A stretch of 64,000 nt of DNA from Hyperoodon ampullatus (Eukaryota; Chordata; Mammalia; Artiodactyla; Ziphiidae), in contig OX457075.1 of the NCBI GenBank assembly GCA_949752795.1, positions 8,298,001 to 8,362,000 on the forward strand, read 5' to 3'. The position numbers and the translations under genes were made by a program. Positions 11,591-23,400 of the stretch are shown in pieces; position 1 is the stretch's first letter, and each line of letters begins with the position of its first letter. Below the pieces are notes generated by a model. The model was not told the origin of the DNA. It made no database searches and saw only the letters and a list, made by a program, of their open reading frames with translations.

Positions 11591-12059
11591 TAAGGGCAGA
11601 ACAGAAATTCCACACACTTTGGTGTAGCTGGGAAAATTAAACCTTGTGCCACCAGCTGGCTTTCTGAGCATCTTACATTCATTATAAACACTGCTTCAGC
11701 AAGAAAGGGATTCTGTGTTCCAACTGAGGAAATCAGGACACATCCCCTTCCTGTTGAATAGAGGAATTGATGAGTCTTCTTCCAAGAGGAAGGTTACGCT
11801 CCGTTCGTGCATAACTCAGTCCCAATGACTCCCAGTGTATTCTGAGGGATAAAGACCCATTTTCCTGGAAGCTGAGGAAGGGTGTAGATGGGAGTCATAA
11901 GGGTGGCTCCCAAGATAAACTCTGACTTCTTTCTCTCTCAAGAGCAATTTATTTGGTGTTTGTTTTTCTGAAAATGCCTCTACAAGGAGTGTGATGAAAG
12001 TGTTGGCATTTCATAGTCTTAACTGTCTGCTGTCCATCAAGGTTCCCTCTGGGACCCAG
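11591..12059. other. Unannotated non-coding stretch
   Basis: No gene or recognisable repeat. Confidence 0.45.
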
Positions 12060-12245
12060 GGAAGCAAAGTTTCCCCTCATCCTTCATGATCCAGTTCAAT
12101 TCCCTGGCCTTCCTTCCATGAGGGCTTATCTGACAACTCCCAAATGAGATGCCCTCTCTCTCCTTTGACATCTCAGCATTTGTTACACTTCTTGTTCTTT
12201 CACTGGATCTTAATCACATAGAACCTTGTGGCAGCTCTTAGCTGG
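12060..12245 (+). repeat. L2-like LINE fragment
   Basis: Motifs 'ccttccttccatgagggcttatctgacaactccc' and 'gcatttgttacacttcttg' fit the L2 3' region. It is diverged and has no ORF. Confidence 0.55.
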
Positions 12246-12289
12246 TTGAATTATATTGGCCAGGATGGACCATCCATTAAGGATATTGC

Positions 12290-12775
12290 AACAGACAGAA
12301 AAGTGGCCCCGGAAGACATCTACATCCTATTCCCTGGACCGTGTGGATGTGTCAATTTACACGGCAAAAAGGACTTCGCAGACGTGTTCAGGATTTTGAG
12401 ATAGTGAGATTACCCTGGATTATGTGCGTGGGCCCAGTGTAATCACAAGGGTCTTTCTAAGAGGTAGGCAAGAGGGTATATTCAGGAGAGAAGATGTGAC
12501 AAAGGAAGCAGAGGTTGGCATGATGAGCATTAAAGATGGAGGAAAGGCCGTGAACCAAGGAATACAGGTGGCCTCTAGAGACTGGAAAAGGTAAGAAAAC
12601 AGATATTCTAGAAACTTCAGAAGGAATGAAGCTCTGCTGGCACCTTAACTTTGGCTCATAAGGTCTATTTAGGACTTGTAACCTCCCGAAGTGTGAGACA
12701 AAAATGTGTGTTGTTTTAAGCCGTGACGCTGGTGGCCATCTGCTCCGGCAGCAGTAGGAAACAAATACAGTCTCG
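12290..12775 (+). repeat. Ancient LTR-like repeat (MLT1/MaLR-type suspected)
   Basis: Recognisable phrases in order are 'acatctacatcctattccctgg', 'aaaaaggacttcgcagac', 'attaccctggattatgtg', 'ggcccagtgtaatcacaaggg', 'acctcccgaagtgtgagac', 'tgttttaagccgtgac' and 'cagtaggaaacaaatacag'. I associate this order with an old mammalian MaLR-class LTR, but the exact family is uncertain. No coding capacity. Confidence 0.5.
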
Positions 12776-13835
12776 CTCAGCAAACACTTGTCTGCCTGGA
12801 TTAAGGCCTCGTGGGACATTCTGCAGGCCGATAGAATTTTGAACCTATTTGGAAAACAGTGAAATGGCCATGAAACTTTTATGTAATCTATAAAGAAAGT
12901 GTGGTTGTATATGGTGAGCCCTGGAGGCTGGCTAAGAAGGCAGCCCCAGCCTGCTCTGAAACTTAACAGTTCTTGGGCCTTAGCTGTGCTCTTAGCCTGA
13001 GGGGCACTTTGCTGGGTGGTTTGGAGCCATTAACAAAGACAGTCTACGTAGCCAATAGGAATCTAGGAAGAGGATATAGTTCATAATTTAGCTTAAAGTG
13101 GGCAAAGCCTCTGCCACTGGCATCGTGGGGCTTGTCCCAGGCAAATGGAGCAGTCTTTTCTTTTCTGCTGGTCCCTCTCCAGGATTCTGGTGGAGGCAAC
13201 ACGGTGATCCCTTTGGATGTCAAAAGGCAAACTATTTACAAAAATGGTGAAGGAATCCAGCTGTCTGGCTCCCAGTTGAGATGGTGGTAGTTAAGCAGAT
13301 TTCCTCCAAGCCAAGGAAGCACAAGTCTGCCAGGGAAATCAAATTAAAACAGGAAGGTGGAGAAATGATCTTCATTAAAAGCATACCTGCCACACTATTT
13401 CTTCAAGCCAATTTGGCACGGAACCTTGCCTCGAATGCTTTTAATAGCTGTGAACTGATGTTTTATTTAACTGTCCACCTTTTCCTGGCTCCTGATGCTG
13501 CCTAGAAAAATAAAGGTTTTAAAATTTATTTCTGATTTAGCTGGCCATGAGTCCAGGCTATTCCCAGGGCTACAGCCTCAGGCAAACATTAGAAAGAATA
13601 CTCAGTTTTTCAGAATTAAATTAGGTATTTCATTCAAAAACTACTAAGCTCCTATGAATCACATTTGGAAACATCTGAACTCTGTCTTTTTTTTAGAGGG
13701 AGTGTTATTTTTGTTTTTGTAGTATTCTTGATTTTTTTCCTCAGTAGTCATTCATCATTTAAATGTTCTTACTTTTTGAAGTAATTTGTAAGATTTATAT
13801 TTTTCTATAAAATCCTTAGTTTCATCTATTTTTCT
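12776..13835. other. Unannotated non-coding stretch
   Basis: Nothing recognised. The 74-residue frame at 13281-13505 has no domain signal. Confidence 0.45.
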
Positions 13836-16290
13836 TTTAAAAAATTTTATTGAGGTATAATTGGCATAACATTATGTTCATTTTAGGTGTGTATCACATA
13901 GTGATTCGATGTTTTTATACATTATGTGATCACCACGACAAGTCTAATTACCATCTGTCACCATACAAAGTTATTATGACTTTACTGACTATATTTCTCT
14001 ATGCTGTACATTATATCCTGTGACTTATTTATTTTATAACTGTATTTTTATCCATTCTTCAATTTTACTAGTGTAGTAGCAAATGAAGGTTTTTTTTTTT
14101 AAGTCATCCAATTTCCGTTAAATGTCCAGTATTGTATACTTGTGTTTTCTTTTTTATTTCTTGATAGACAAGTTAGTGGATTCATCTGTTTTGCTGTTAA
14201 ATTTTACAACACCCTAATTGGTTGACTTTTGGTTTAATCCATGAGAACTTATTTCATATGTTTACTTAGATTTGTTTACTTATACTTCCAACTTTTTGAA
14301 TTAAATATTAATTATGTATAGCAGTTTTGGTTACTAAGGATGTTGTTTAAGGCTATGAATGTTCCTCTGAGTACAATTTTGTTCACATTCAGTAAGTTTG
14401 ATTGTGAAGTTTCCTTTATTGTTACTTAATGTTTAAGATTTTGACATTCTCTTTGACCTGAGGCTTTTATTAAAGTTTAAAATATTTCTGTTTGTGGATT
14501 ATTTGTACTTCTGTTATTTATTTCTTGTTTTGTTGCATTGTGGTTAAAAAACGTGTCAAATTATCCTTGGAATTTATTTAAATTGTCTTCACATTTTATA
14601 TAATCGACTTTTAAAACTAATGTAGCACATACATGTAAAAAGTAGGTATATTTTTATCAGATATGAAGCTTGATATACAGAGTTTAAAATTATACAATAT
14701 ACATCATTTGTTTTTATTCTGGATAATTTCCCTATTGCCTTGTGATCTGTGCTTGCTTGTGTATCTTTTGCTATATGTTTTGTTCCTTGTGGATCAGTTT
14801 TTTGAGACTTGCACTCTGTTTCTTCTGATTGTGAATATTTGGTGTGTTTAAGTATTGTGCCAAAATTTATAATTATTACTTAATGAAAGTGAGAAAGTAA
14901 ATAATAGATTGGTTTTCTTTCTACTAAAGAGGCAGAAATTAGGTCAGTTATACTTTGCTGTCTGGGTTTTGTTCTATCCTTGTATGGCTCTCTTAGTGAA
15001 ATTATTATTACTACATTAAATTATTAAATTATATTTCAGTTATTTTCTATATTACATACCTTGACCTTGAAGAATTAGATATCTACAATCTTTTCCTTCA
15101 ATATAACTTTTTGCTAATTATATTGAAGGAAAAGATTGTAGATATCTAATTACTTGGGTCCAACTCTGTACTTACATACATTAAATGTCTGACATTTGCT
15201 TTTTCCAAATATTCTTTATTCATGGCCTTTTTATTTTGATTAGTTACTTAGTTGGTTAGACTCCATCCTCAAGTAGGTTTTTCAGGAGGTACCATGCTTC
15301 AATCTTTGAGTCTGTCTTTTTATTATCAATACACATGAATAGAAATTTGGCTGGATATAAAAATTCTTGGTTCACATTCCCCCACCCCTTTAAAATCTAT
15401 AAATATTGTGTCATTTCTTTCTGGAATATTTTGTTTTTGAGGTTTTGCTTTGAGGCTAGTCTCATTGTTTTCCTTTGTAAGTTATTTTTTGCCTGGCAGC
15501 CTGTACCATTTTTTTCTTTATTTTTGAAATTCAGAAGATTCTTTAGGATATATCTCGAAGTTTATTGGTAATTTTGATGAATTAAGGTAATTTTTTTTTC
15601 ATTCTGTAGATTGAAATCTTCATTAACTCTAGATACATTTTCTTCTATTATGTCTTTGAATACTATTTCTGTCTCGTGTTCTGTTTTCTTCTTCAAGCCC
15701 ACTTATCACCTATACATTCGTTTTCTGCCTATTCTACATAAACATCACTGTTTTCAGTGTTTTGTCTCTATTGTTTAGGTGCTTTCTTTTTGCAAGCACT
15801 AGTCCATAGCCCTGATTCTATTGTTGTATTATTAACTCTGATCTTTGCTGGATATTATGACATTTAAATGCAATGCCATTATCATATCAAATTGTTTTAT
15901 TATTTCTAGCAATGCTCTTTAAAAAAACTCAGTCAACTAATTATCCCTCTCTTTCAATTTGTTTCATAGTCTATTTTCTTTAATTTCCTTGAAAGTGTGA
16001 GGGAGTTCACATTTTCTTATATTTCATTATTAAATCTTATTCTAGAGGGTGAATGCTATCTAAAATGTATGATGTATACTCATTTTCATTTTGAGGTATA
16101 CATTTATAATTGCAGGATTTTTGCACAGGTTTGCATTTGTGTGCTTGTGTTGTTTTCCTATTCATTTTTTAATGAGAGAAACTCTTTCTGGGCTTGCCAT
16201 TTGCCCAACTGAAGTGAGTTTTTCTTGTTTCTATTTTCAGTTTACTTGTATACCATTTTAATCACCCCTTTAAATTTGATCTGGAGGCCT
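13836..16290 (-). mobile_element. Ancient decayed L1 (L1M/HAL1-like)
   Basis: On the minus strand this reads as an old L1. The 3' end lies at 13836-14040 (on +: 'tattgaggtataattggcataac', 'agtgattcgatg', 'caccatacaaagtt', 'tgctgtacattatatcc'). Decayed ORF2 sequence lies at about 14330-14570 (on +: 'gctatgaatgttcctctgag', 'ttgttgcattgtggtt'). ORF1-like sequence is at about 15340-15760 (on +: 'ttttgcctggcagcctg', 'cttctattatgtctttgaata'). No frame survives. Intermediate parts are too diverged to align by eye. It carries the perfect inverted repeat at 15073-15151. Confidence 0.65.
15073..15151. repeat. Perfect 34-bp inverted repeat (hairpin)
   Basis: Arms 15073-15106 and 15118-15151 are exact reverse complements over 34 bp, separated by the 11-nt spacer 'ctttttgctaa'. 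The left arm begins 'aattagatatctacaatc' and the right arm ends 'gattgtagatatctaatt'. A transcript from either strand would fold into an uninterrupted 34-bp stem. The surroundings are a heavily mutated fossil L1, so a perfect palindrome must be far younger than its host sequence. Confidence 0.97.
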
Positions 16291-19200
16291 GGATGATGGA
16301 TTGAAATGATTAGTTCAGTTGTTCAGTAGTCAAAGGTCAAGGAGCTGCAGCCATGGGCAGCTAAAAGAACTTGGTGTAAATTCAGTCTCTCTGCAGTAGT
16401 GGAAACAACTCTACCAGGGATGTTTCTACTTCAAACCATGTTCCCCATATTAGGAAGAGTTTGTCTTTGCTGCAGTCAGCCTGTGTCACCATTAGGAAGT
16501 CATGCTAGAGAGAAGAAAATGTGGCACGACTATGCAAACTTCTATCCCAACTGTTGGGCTTACAGGGTACCTCTGACTTCAGCTAGGAAAGAAAATCAGA
16601 GTAGGTTGTTTGCTATTTTGCTTATGGCTGATTCATATACTCAATCTTCATTTTCATAAATTGAGGATCATAGTCTTAAAAAATTATTATACAGAATTTC
16701 TTAATCTTCCCATGACACTGCATAGATCTCTTAGGAAGTGGAGATGGGTTGTCAGCCTTTGATGACTCATTTCAATTTGGACCAGATTGTATCTGACATA
16801 TATTTCTCAGGGCTTAATGATATAAAAAGGATCATCCCCTCTGTTCAGAAATAATAAAGTAGTTTTCTCTATTTTACTTCTTTTTGGTTCTTTTCAGTAG
16901 TATATAAGATGATGGGAGTTTTGTAAACTTTCACTTACATTACCATCCTTCCCCAAAATTCTCCATGGAATTCTGTTTGTTAATTTGCTAAGCAGCTATT
17001 AACACAATAATCTCTAGTGCCCTCTCTCTTTCCTTATCTAATCTTATATCTTTTCCTTTTCCTAGAAACCACCTCCATTATGTCTGAGTTTTACATATCA
17101 AGCAAAAACCTAAAAGAGTCTCTCCCACTATGTGCAAGCTTTCTTGAACATCACACCCTGTGGTAATGTTTCCCTCTTCAACATTCTGCATTATTGCTGT
17201 ACAACATTTGGTACCTGGAACATACAAAGATATGCTATTTTTCTGTGTGCCCTATACTCTATCTTCTATATTTTAGTTCCCCAATGCAATGCGTTACACA
17301 TAATAGGTTGCCATACATTTTTGATGGTTTGTAACAAATAGCTTTTAAGCACGAAGAAGAAAAACTGTCTTTTTAGATCCCTCCCCAGAAATGACCCCTA
17401 CCCAACCCCTTCCTAGTCTGACCACCTGGATTAGTTTAGAGTCCACAAAATAGTTTTCATTACTCTAAAGTTTATTTGGTTTTAAAAATCTCTCTGAAAT
17501 CTCAATTTAAAGGGTCATGAGTAGGTCAACTGTTTAAATCTCTCTACCAGCAATGTAAACAGTGAATCAAATTACCTGTCCGCACAGGAGGCTTTAATTC
17601 CTCCGACCCCTTCATCACTCCTTCCCTTTTTATTGTTCTCGCTCATTTTATCCCTGTGGCAAGAAAAGTTAAATGAGACTGAAAAAAAAAAATGCAGCTG
17701 ATTAGGGCAGATGAACAGAGCACAGGGAGCTATCTTCCTAAGCCCAATCAAGTCTTTAAAACAGATCAATTTTGTTTTCCACAGACAGCCTGGCACCTGA
17801 GATATGGGTGACTTTAAAAACTCATTTGTGCTTTCTGGCTGAGCTTTAGCTTTCTAATGCCAAATAGAGTAACAGGGAAGAAGGAGGAAGAAGCAAGTTG
17901 TTAGAGGATTAATATTTTCCTGATTTCCTATACCTCCTTCAAAGATCTCTCAGTAAGTCATTTCCAAGAGGTCTTGGACATGGCAGCCTGGTAAGGGAGG
18001 TGATGATTTAGAGCAGAATTAGTCAGAGAGGGAATGAAGCTGGTAAATCTAATTCTATATTTTATCTGCAACACACACACGTGCACACTCACACAACAGT
18101 GTTATCCAGCTTCTCACTGACCATGCACTGACCCAATAGGTCAGGATCAGTCCATGAGATTGCTGTTGCCTTTGGGGTCCCCCTTGGTGGCATCCAGGCA
18201 CTTGCCATTCCTCCTGCACAGAAACCCTTTAGGAATTTGTATTCTGCCCCTTTTATCTCTATCCCTACCGAAGGCCTGCATTAGGGCCCACCACTCTTCC
18301 AAAAGCAGTGTGTCCGCTGTTTTGCATGCTGCCTTTTTTCAGATGAGGGAGGGGGAAAGAGAATGAGACTGCAATCTGGTGGTGGTCATAGGTGCCGGTA
18401 ATGCCTGGAGCTTTTGGCAGGGAAGTCAGCAGATTCTCAAAGCCTTGTTGACAAACTGTGTGTGTAAAAACCCCAGGCTCAGTGTCAACCCTTCAAAACT
18501 TCTATATTGCCTCGATGTCAGGCACTATGCTGGATGCTTCAGGCGCTCACATTGGCTGGAGAGAGTATATACACAAACACCTAGCGTATGCGGAGAGCAG
18601 GTACAGAACAAGGGCTCATCAAACGTGTGCATACGTGGCCATGAGTAAAATTATGTTCAGGGTGAGGAAACATGCAAAACAAACAGAAAGACAAACCGTC
18701 AATGATAAAGTAAGATGCCCCATCCAACTGGAGAATGCTGTTGTCCTTCTTGACCAAGGGCTAAGTTCCCGACTTAGCATCCTGGCAGCCCCACAAATGG
18801 AAGAGATCATGTTTAGGGGACTCGGGCGAGATGACAAGTGGGATGTTCCAGGTTACGGACTTCAGGAGACTATAGGAGAGGGGAAGCTGATTATGGCTAT
18901 TTCAGTGTCAGCATTCTACTCTCTGAGGGGAAACTTGAGTCAAATATCCCAGCAGGTCATAGGTCAGCAATTCCAGTGGGGCTGTTGATGATGTGTCAGA
19001 AGTAAGGAAGACATCAGATTTCAGCAATTTGGAGCAATAAAGTGTGGCCTCTGCTAATTCCAAAAAGGCAGGTTGATCAGATCAGGGCACAGTCACACCC
19101 AGGATCTCTTGAACCACAGTATCTGGGCTACTTTATATGCCCAAATGTCCTAGAACGCTAGAACTCTTCCAAGGCTTGGTAGGTGGGTTAGAGGTGCTGA

Positions 19201-19332
19201 TGTATAGTGTTCCATCTTCATGGCTTGATGTTACTCTTACCATCAGTTCTACGCTCTATTGCCCACCCCATCATTAATACTCACGATCTCTTGCTTTCCC
19301 TCTTTTTCCTTTTGCTCCTGCTCTGTACATTT
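16291..19332. other. Long unannotated stretch
   Basis: No gene exon was recognised. 16291-16660 may still belong to the 5' part of the fossil L1 to its left. A short (CA)n-like patch lies at about 18070-18100. The 176-residue frame at 18458-18988 and the 86-residue frame at 16399-16659 have no domain or splice support. Confidence 0.4.
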
Positions 19333-19530
19333 GCTTAGAGCAATAATTCTCAAGTATGGTTCCCAGACCAGCAGCATCAGCATCACCTGGGAACTTAATG
19401 AAATGCAAATTATCTGGTCCCACTTCAGACCTCCTGAACAAGAAACTCCAGGGATGGGTCTCAGCAATCTGTGTTTCAACACATTCTCCAAGTGACTCTG
19501 ATGTCTGCTAAAGTTTGACAACCACCACTT
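19333..19530 (-). mobile_element. MER5-type hAT fossil
   Basis: The stretch carries 'ggttcccagaccagcagcatcagcatcacctgggaacttaatgaaatgcaaat' (19360-19411 region) and a mirror-type ending 'aaagtttgacaaccacc'. These are the hallmarks of MER5A/B, a non-autonomous hAT-Charlie element of about 190 bp. The 8-bp duplication is no longer clear. Confidence 0.85.
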
Positions 19531-19689
19531 GGGCATTGATGTTCTTCTAGGCAGTAGCAGATGGTAGCACTCAGGAAAGGAGATGACAATGAATATTCAT
19601 CCATAGTCTTTCTGATGCTCCCTGTGGGAAAGGCTGCTATTTGCCTTACAAATACTTGTCCTAATTTGTCCTCTCAAAGGAAATTTGAT

Positions 19690-20090
19690 TTTTAGCTAGG
19701 CACATTGTCCCTTGACTAAAGAATACATTTCCTGGCCTCCCTTGCAGCTAAGCATGGCCATCTATCTCAGTTTTGACCAATGGACTGCAAGTGGAGAGGT
19801 CATGTGGAAGAGGGCACGTTTTCCCAATTATCTTTGTCTATCCTGCTACTTGGATATGAATGTGATGTCTGGAATGAAGGCAACTCTCTTGGGCCAAGTG
19901 AACAAAGTCTATATCCTGAGTTTTGATGGAAGGAGCTTGATTTAATCCAGACAACTTTGGAACTACTGTTTGAGTCTTGGACTTACCTACCTTCCACTTC
20001 TCTTATGTGAGACAGAAATAAACCTTATTTAAATTACTCTTTTCTGGGTCCCTGTTACTTATAGACAAACCCAATCCTAAATAATGTCAT
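19690..20090 (+). repeat. Old interspersed repeat, family not assigned
   Basis: Phrases such as 'acatttcctggcctcccttgcagctaagcatggcc', 'gaccaatggactgcaagtgg' and 'agacagaaataaacc' are familiar from a common ancient mammalian repeat, probably LTR-like, with 'aataaa' (20014-20021 region) as a possible polyadenylation signal. I cannot name it securely. Confidence 0.45.
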
Positions 20091-20449
20091 CCTTACTGAA
20101 TCTGCGAAACAAGACCCTTTCTTGTACTTTCACTTCCCTAATCCTTAAGAAGAGGAGGTGATTTCATATTACACTGCTAGTCGTCTCATAGGAATTCAGA
20201 GCATTTGACAGAAAACTACCTAATTTATCCACATAGCTTAGGTTTAGCTTATTGACTGTTAAATGAAGCAGTGTATAAAAGATAAAAATAATTTTCTCAT
20301 AGGTTACTTTTCATTTTGCAATGCAGTACAGGCTGCTTTGACACCTAAGGGAATATTTAGCCTCCCACAAAAGGATGAGGACTATTCTATCTGTTTTGCA
20401 GATGAACTGAGTCTAAGGAAGGGAAGTCATTTTTTCAGATCATGTAATT
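20091..20449. other. Unannotated non-coding stretch
   Basis: Nothing recognised. Confidence 0.4.
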
Positions 20450-20556
20450 GTACTGTGAGCTCCTTGAGGGTAAGGATTACGTCTTATGACCTGCATGCCT
20501 ATAAAAAATGCTTGGGACATAGTAAGTCTTCAATAAATTCTGCTGAATGAGTTAAT
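20450..20556 (+). repeat. L2 LINE 3' end
   Basis: It contains 'gtgagctccttgagggtaagga', 'gcttgggacatagtaagtcttcaataaat' and the final 'tgctgaatgagt', the classic L2 3' terminus. Confidence 0.8.
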
Positions 20557-21088
20557 TAAATGAGAAAGAACTAGGACCAAATTCAGCTGCCCTCAGTGGG
20601 TCTATTCTATGGAGACAAATCTAGTGAAGATGAATTCTGGGTCTTCGGTGCTCTGAACTGTGTTTTAGCCTGAACTTAGTTTTAATTTGGAATAACTGGG
20701 GAAGGGAGAAAGTAATAATAGGAAATGTTGATTTCCAAGAGGGAGGACATAGTAAATTTCTCATTATGACAGCTGCAGATCTCTTTACAGTCTTCATTTT
20801 GCCTGTAGTAAATAAGCTCTAATAACTGAGACGATTCAAGAAAATTTGGTCTACATTTTATCTGGTCAGCCAGACTCTACTCTTTGACTGTTTATTGTGG
20901 ATTGTGTCAAGAAGAGGAAGCGTTTTGATGTTATTAGTCTCATCATTAACCCCCAGTCTGCCCCACTGTGGACTTCCGTCACTAGCCTGTTCCTCTCAGC
21001 ATCCCTCTCTAGGGTGCATTTCCCTTCATTTCTAGACTCTGTTATTAACATGACACCTCACCAAACCCATAAGCCCAAGCCTTTAGTT
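20557..21088. other. Unannotated non-coding stretch
   Basis: Nothing recognised. Confidence 0.4.
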
Positions 21089-21235
21089 CTAACTAATGAT
21101 GTAGTTGAGAGGTCTCTGGCTTTAAATGCTAGCTTTGTTACCTTCTAGCTGTGTGTGTTGGGTGAGGTATTTAACCTCTCAGGATCTCCTTCTCCCCATC
21201 TTCAATAGGCAAATGATGATGCCACATTCACACAG
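21089..21235 (+). repeat. MIR SINE fragment
   Basis: It carries 'gctagctttgttaccttctagctgtgtg' followed by 'gtatttaacctctcaggatctccttctccccatc', the conserved central part of MIR. Confidence 0.7.
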
Positions 21236-22224
21236 TTGGAGTAAATTTAAAATAAAGAATATTTTGAATTACCCATGGGGGAATTTTTCAGCTTCCTTAA
21301 TGCAAGCAAACCCAGAGACTCCATGTTTGACAAAATTTGTGACCCTGGAGATTTACCTTCTCCTTGAGGATTTCACACTAATTTCTACACCCAGCACCAC
21401 CACTCACTGTGAATTAATATTTAAGCCTAAACTCATAGGCTGAGTTATTTTTAACAAGACAAAAAAAAGAGAGAGAGAAAGAGAAAGAAAAAAATGAGAA
21501 GTGGGGAAAAGAAACATAAAGAGTAAGATGCAATGAGCTTATATGGTCTAGCTCATTCATCTTCAATATATGCCCATACTTGTTCCGTGTCCACTAGTTG
21601 CCAGATGCTGTATGCCCTGTGGCTGTTGAACCACATGGATGTGTGTATCTTTGGTCTTATGGAACTTATAATCTGACTATCTCCTTACCTCGTTTCCAGC
21701 TTGTCCTTTGTGGAAGGGATCATCTTTCTCCAATCTTCTAGAAATACAGTAAAAGTGGAGACTTGAGAGGGTGAGAGTCAGGAAAAGGTAAGTTTCCTTT
21801 CTGGGTAGTTCAAGACTAGTTCCAGTTTCCTTTCTAAAATCCACTTCTTTTACACATACTTGACCTTCAGGAAGTCTACCCACTTCAGGAAGAGACCTCA
21901 CCCTCAACCAAAGGGTTATGGGCTACTTCTTATATTTTACAGTTGTCATGTCAGAACACAGCCAAAAGTAGAAACACAGGTCACTCTTATTAAATCCTGT
22001 CCTGAGTTTACCAGGTAACCTGTATCGTGGATTTCAGTTCCGTTGCTCATAAGGGCATGGAGTCCAAAGAACTTTTCTTTGGAGTCCTGGATTTTACCCT
22101 CTGACATTATATATCATTATTTCTATACTTGAACTGTCTGTTTTAGCTTAACTGGTCTACTTATTGTCTCTAAATCAAACTGTGATTTTATTTATTTTCC
22201 TCATGATAATTTATTTCATTATTT
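21236..22224. other. Unannotated stretch with a purine run
   Basis: A purine-only tract (GA-rich) is present at about 21461-21501. No gene or clear repeat was seen in the rest. Confidence 0.45.
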
Positions 22225-22450
22225 ATTCATTTATTTAAGTCTTTATTCTTCCTTCAAGGCTAGATCAATTTTTCCTCCCTCCAGGAAGACTTCCTGAATT
22301 ATCTCAACCCATTAAGGCCTCCTCCTGTTCAGTATTTATTTATGCTGTGGTATGCTGCTGCTTATCTGTTATGGCTAAGCCTTATTTTTCTGATTTGACT
22401 ATATCTCTCTGACAGCAGATGGAGATTAGAGGGTCATAAGCGTAAGGTGT
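22225..22450 (+). repeat. L2-like LINE fragment
   Basis: The phrases 'attcttccttcaaggctagatc' and 'ctccctccaggaagacttcctgaatta' match the L2 3' portion. It is diverged. Confidence 0.55.
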
Positions 22451-22625
22451 GCCCAGTAAAATCCATAGATGTTGAAAACAAGTTCTTGATGAAATCTCAT
22501 GCTCTATTAAATGTGTACAGTATGGAATTTTGTTTTTATGGTTTTAAAATTATTTTCTAGACAACTCAAAATGTGACAATAGTAGGGCCAGTAGACATTT
22601 TTTTCTACTATTAAAAAGTAGTAGT

Positions 22626-22672
22626 TGTAAATCAACTATACTCCAATATAAAATTAAAAAATAAAATATTTA
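22626..22672 (+). mobile_element. Very short L1 3' tail insertion
   Basis: Only the last bases of an L1 3' UTR are present ('aaatcaactatactccaata') with an A-rich tail. A diverged repeat of 'attaaaaagtagtag' precedes it and 'attaaaaaaagcagtag' follows, which could be the target-site duplication. Confidence 0.65.
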
Positions 22673-22734
22673 GCTCATTAAAAAAAGCAGTAGCAAGGTT
22701 CTATTTCTAGGAATGGTGAGTAGCTCCTATTGGG

Positions 22735-23400
22735 CCTACTATTCCACAAGTAACAACTATTAATTCTGGACAGAATACAAAAAACAACTACCCAAAGACA
22801 TTTATGAATGACCCCAACCAGAAACTAGAATGGAGGTCTACACTTGGCAGAAGGGAATAGCATTGGGTGAATTTTCTGATTTTTAAGGCTCTTTGGCTGG
22901 GAGTAGGCCTTAGTTTGGCCCCATGTAGGTTAGCTAAAATTTGGATAGACCCTTGCAGTTTTGAAGACTGAAGAACCATAAAAGTGACCACAGAAGCCAG
23001 AAAGTGAGGGGGCATATTTTTGAACAGAGATATACAGAGAGCAAGAATCACAACTTCTGTACATAAACATCCCAAATATCTGGTTTGTATCTGCACTACA
23101 CATGTGCAGGACAGACTCCAAGTGTCCAGGTAAGTCCAGAAGAACTAAATGCAGATATTAGCTGCTATCCATTACAGAGAAACAGAGCTTGGAGACCAAG
23201 TCCTGAAAATTAACTGATTAAATTAACACATATGCAAAAAAAAAAAAAAAAAATCAAGACTCTTTGGAGGAATAGGAGGAATAGAAAAGCACCTACAATC
23301 TCTACAGTTATTATTTACAATGTCCAGGATGAAATCCAAAATTACTAAACATGTAACATGAGTCATACTTAAAAGAAAAGGCAATCAATAGAGGCCATGT
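22735..23400 (+). mobile_element. Ancient L1 5' region (L1M type)
   Basis: Towards the right end the stretch reads 'aatgtccaggatgaaatccaaaattactaaacatg' and 'ggcaatcaatagagg', which resemble the 5' UTR/leader of old L1M elements. An A18-type run at about 23239-23256 is internal or belongs to a small insertion. No ORF. Confidence 0.5.

Noticed and set aside
15073..15151. Calling the 34-bp inverted repeat a microRNA gene
   Set aside because: A perfectly paired stem without bulges, with a very short loop and no expression data, is not typical of an established microRNA, so it is reported only as a hairpin.
18458..18988. 176-residue open frame as a possible gene
   Set aside because: No recognisable domain, no supported splice sites and no conserved composition. 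A frame of this length is expected occasionally by chance in 64 kb.
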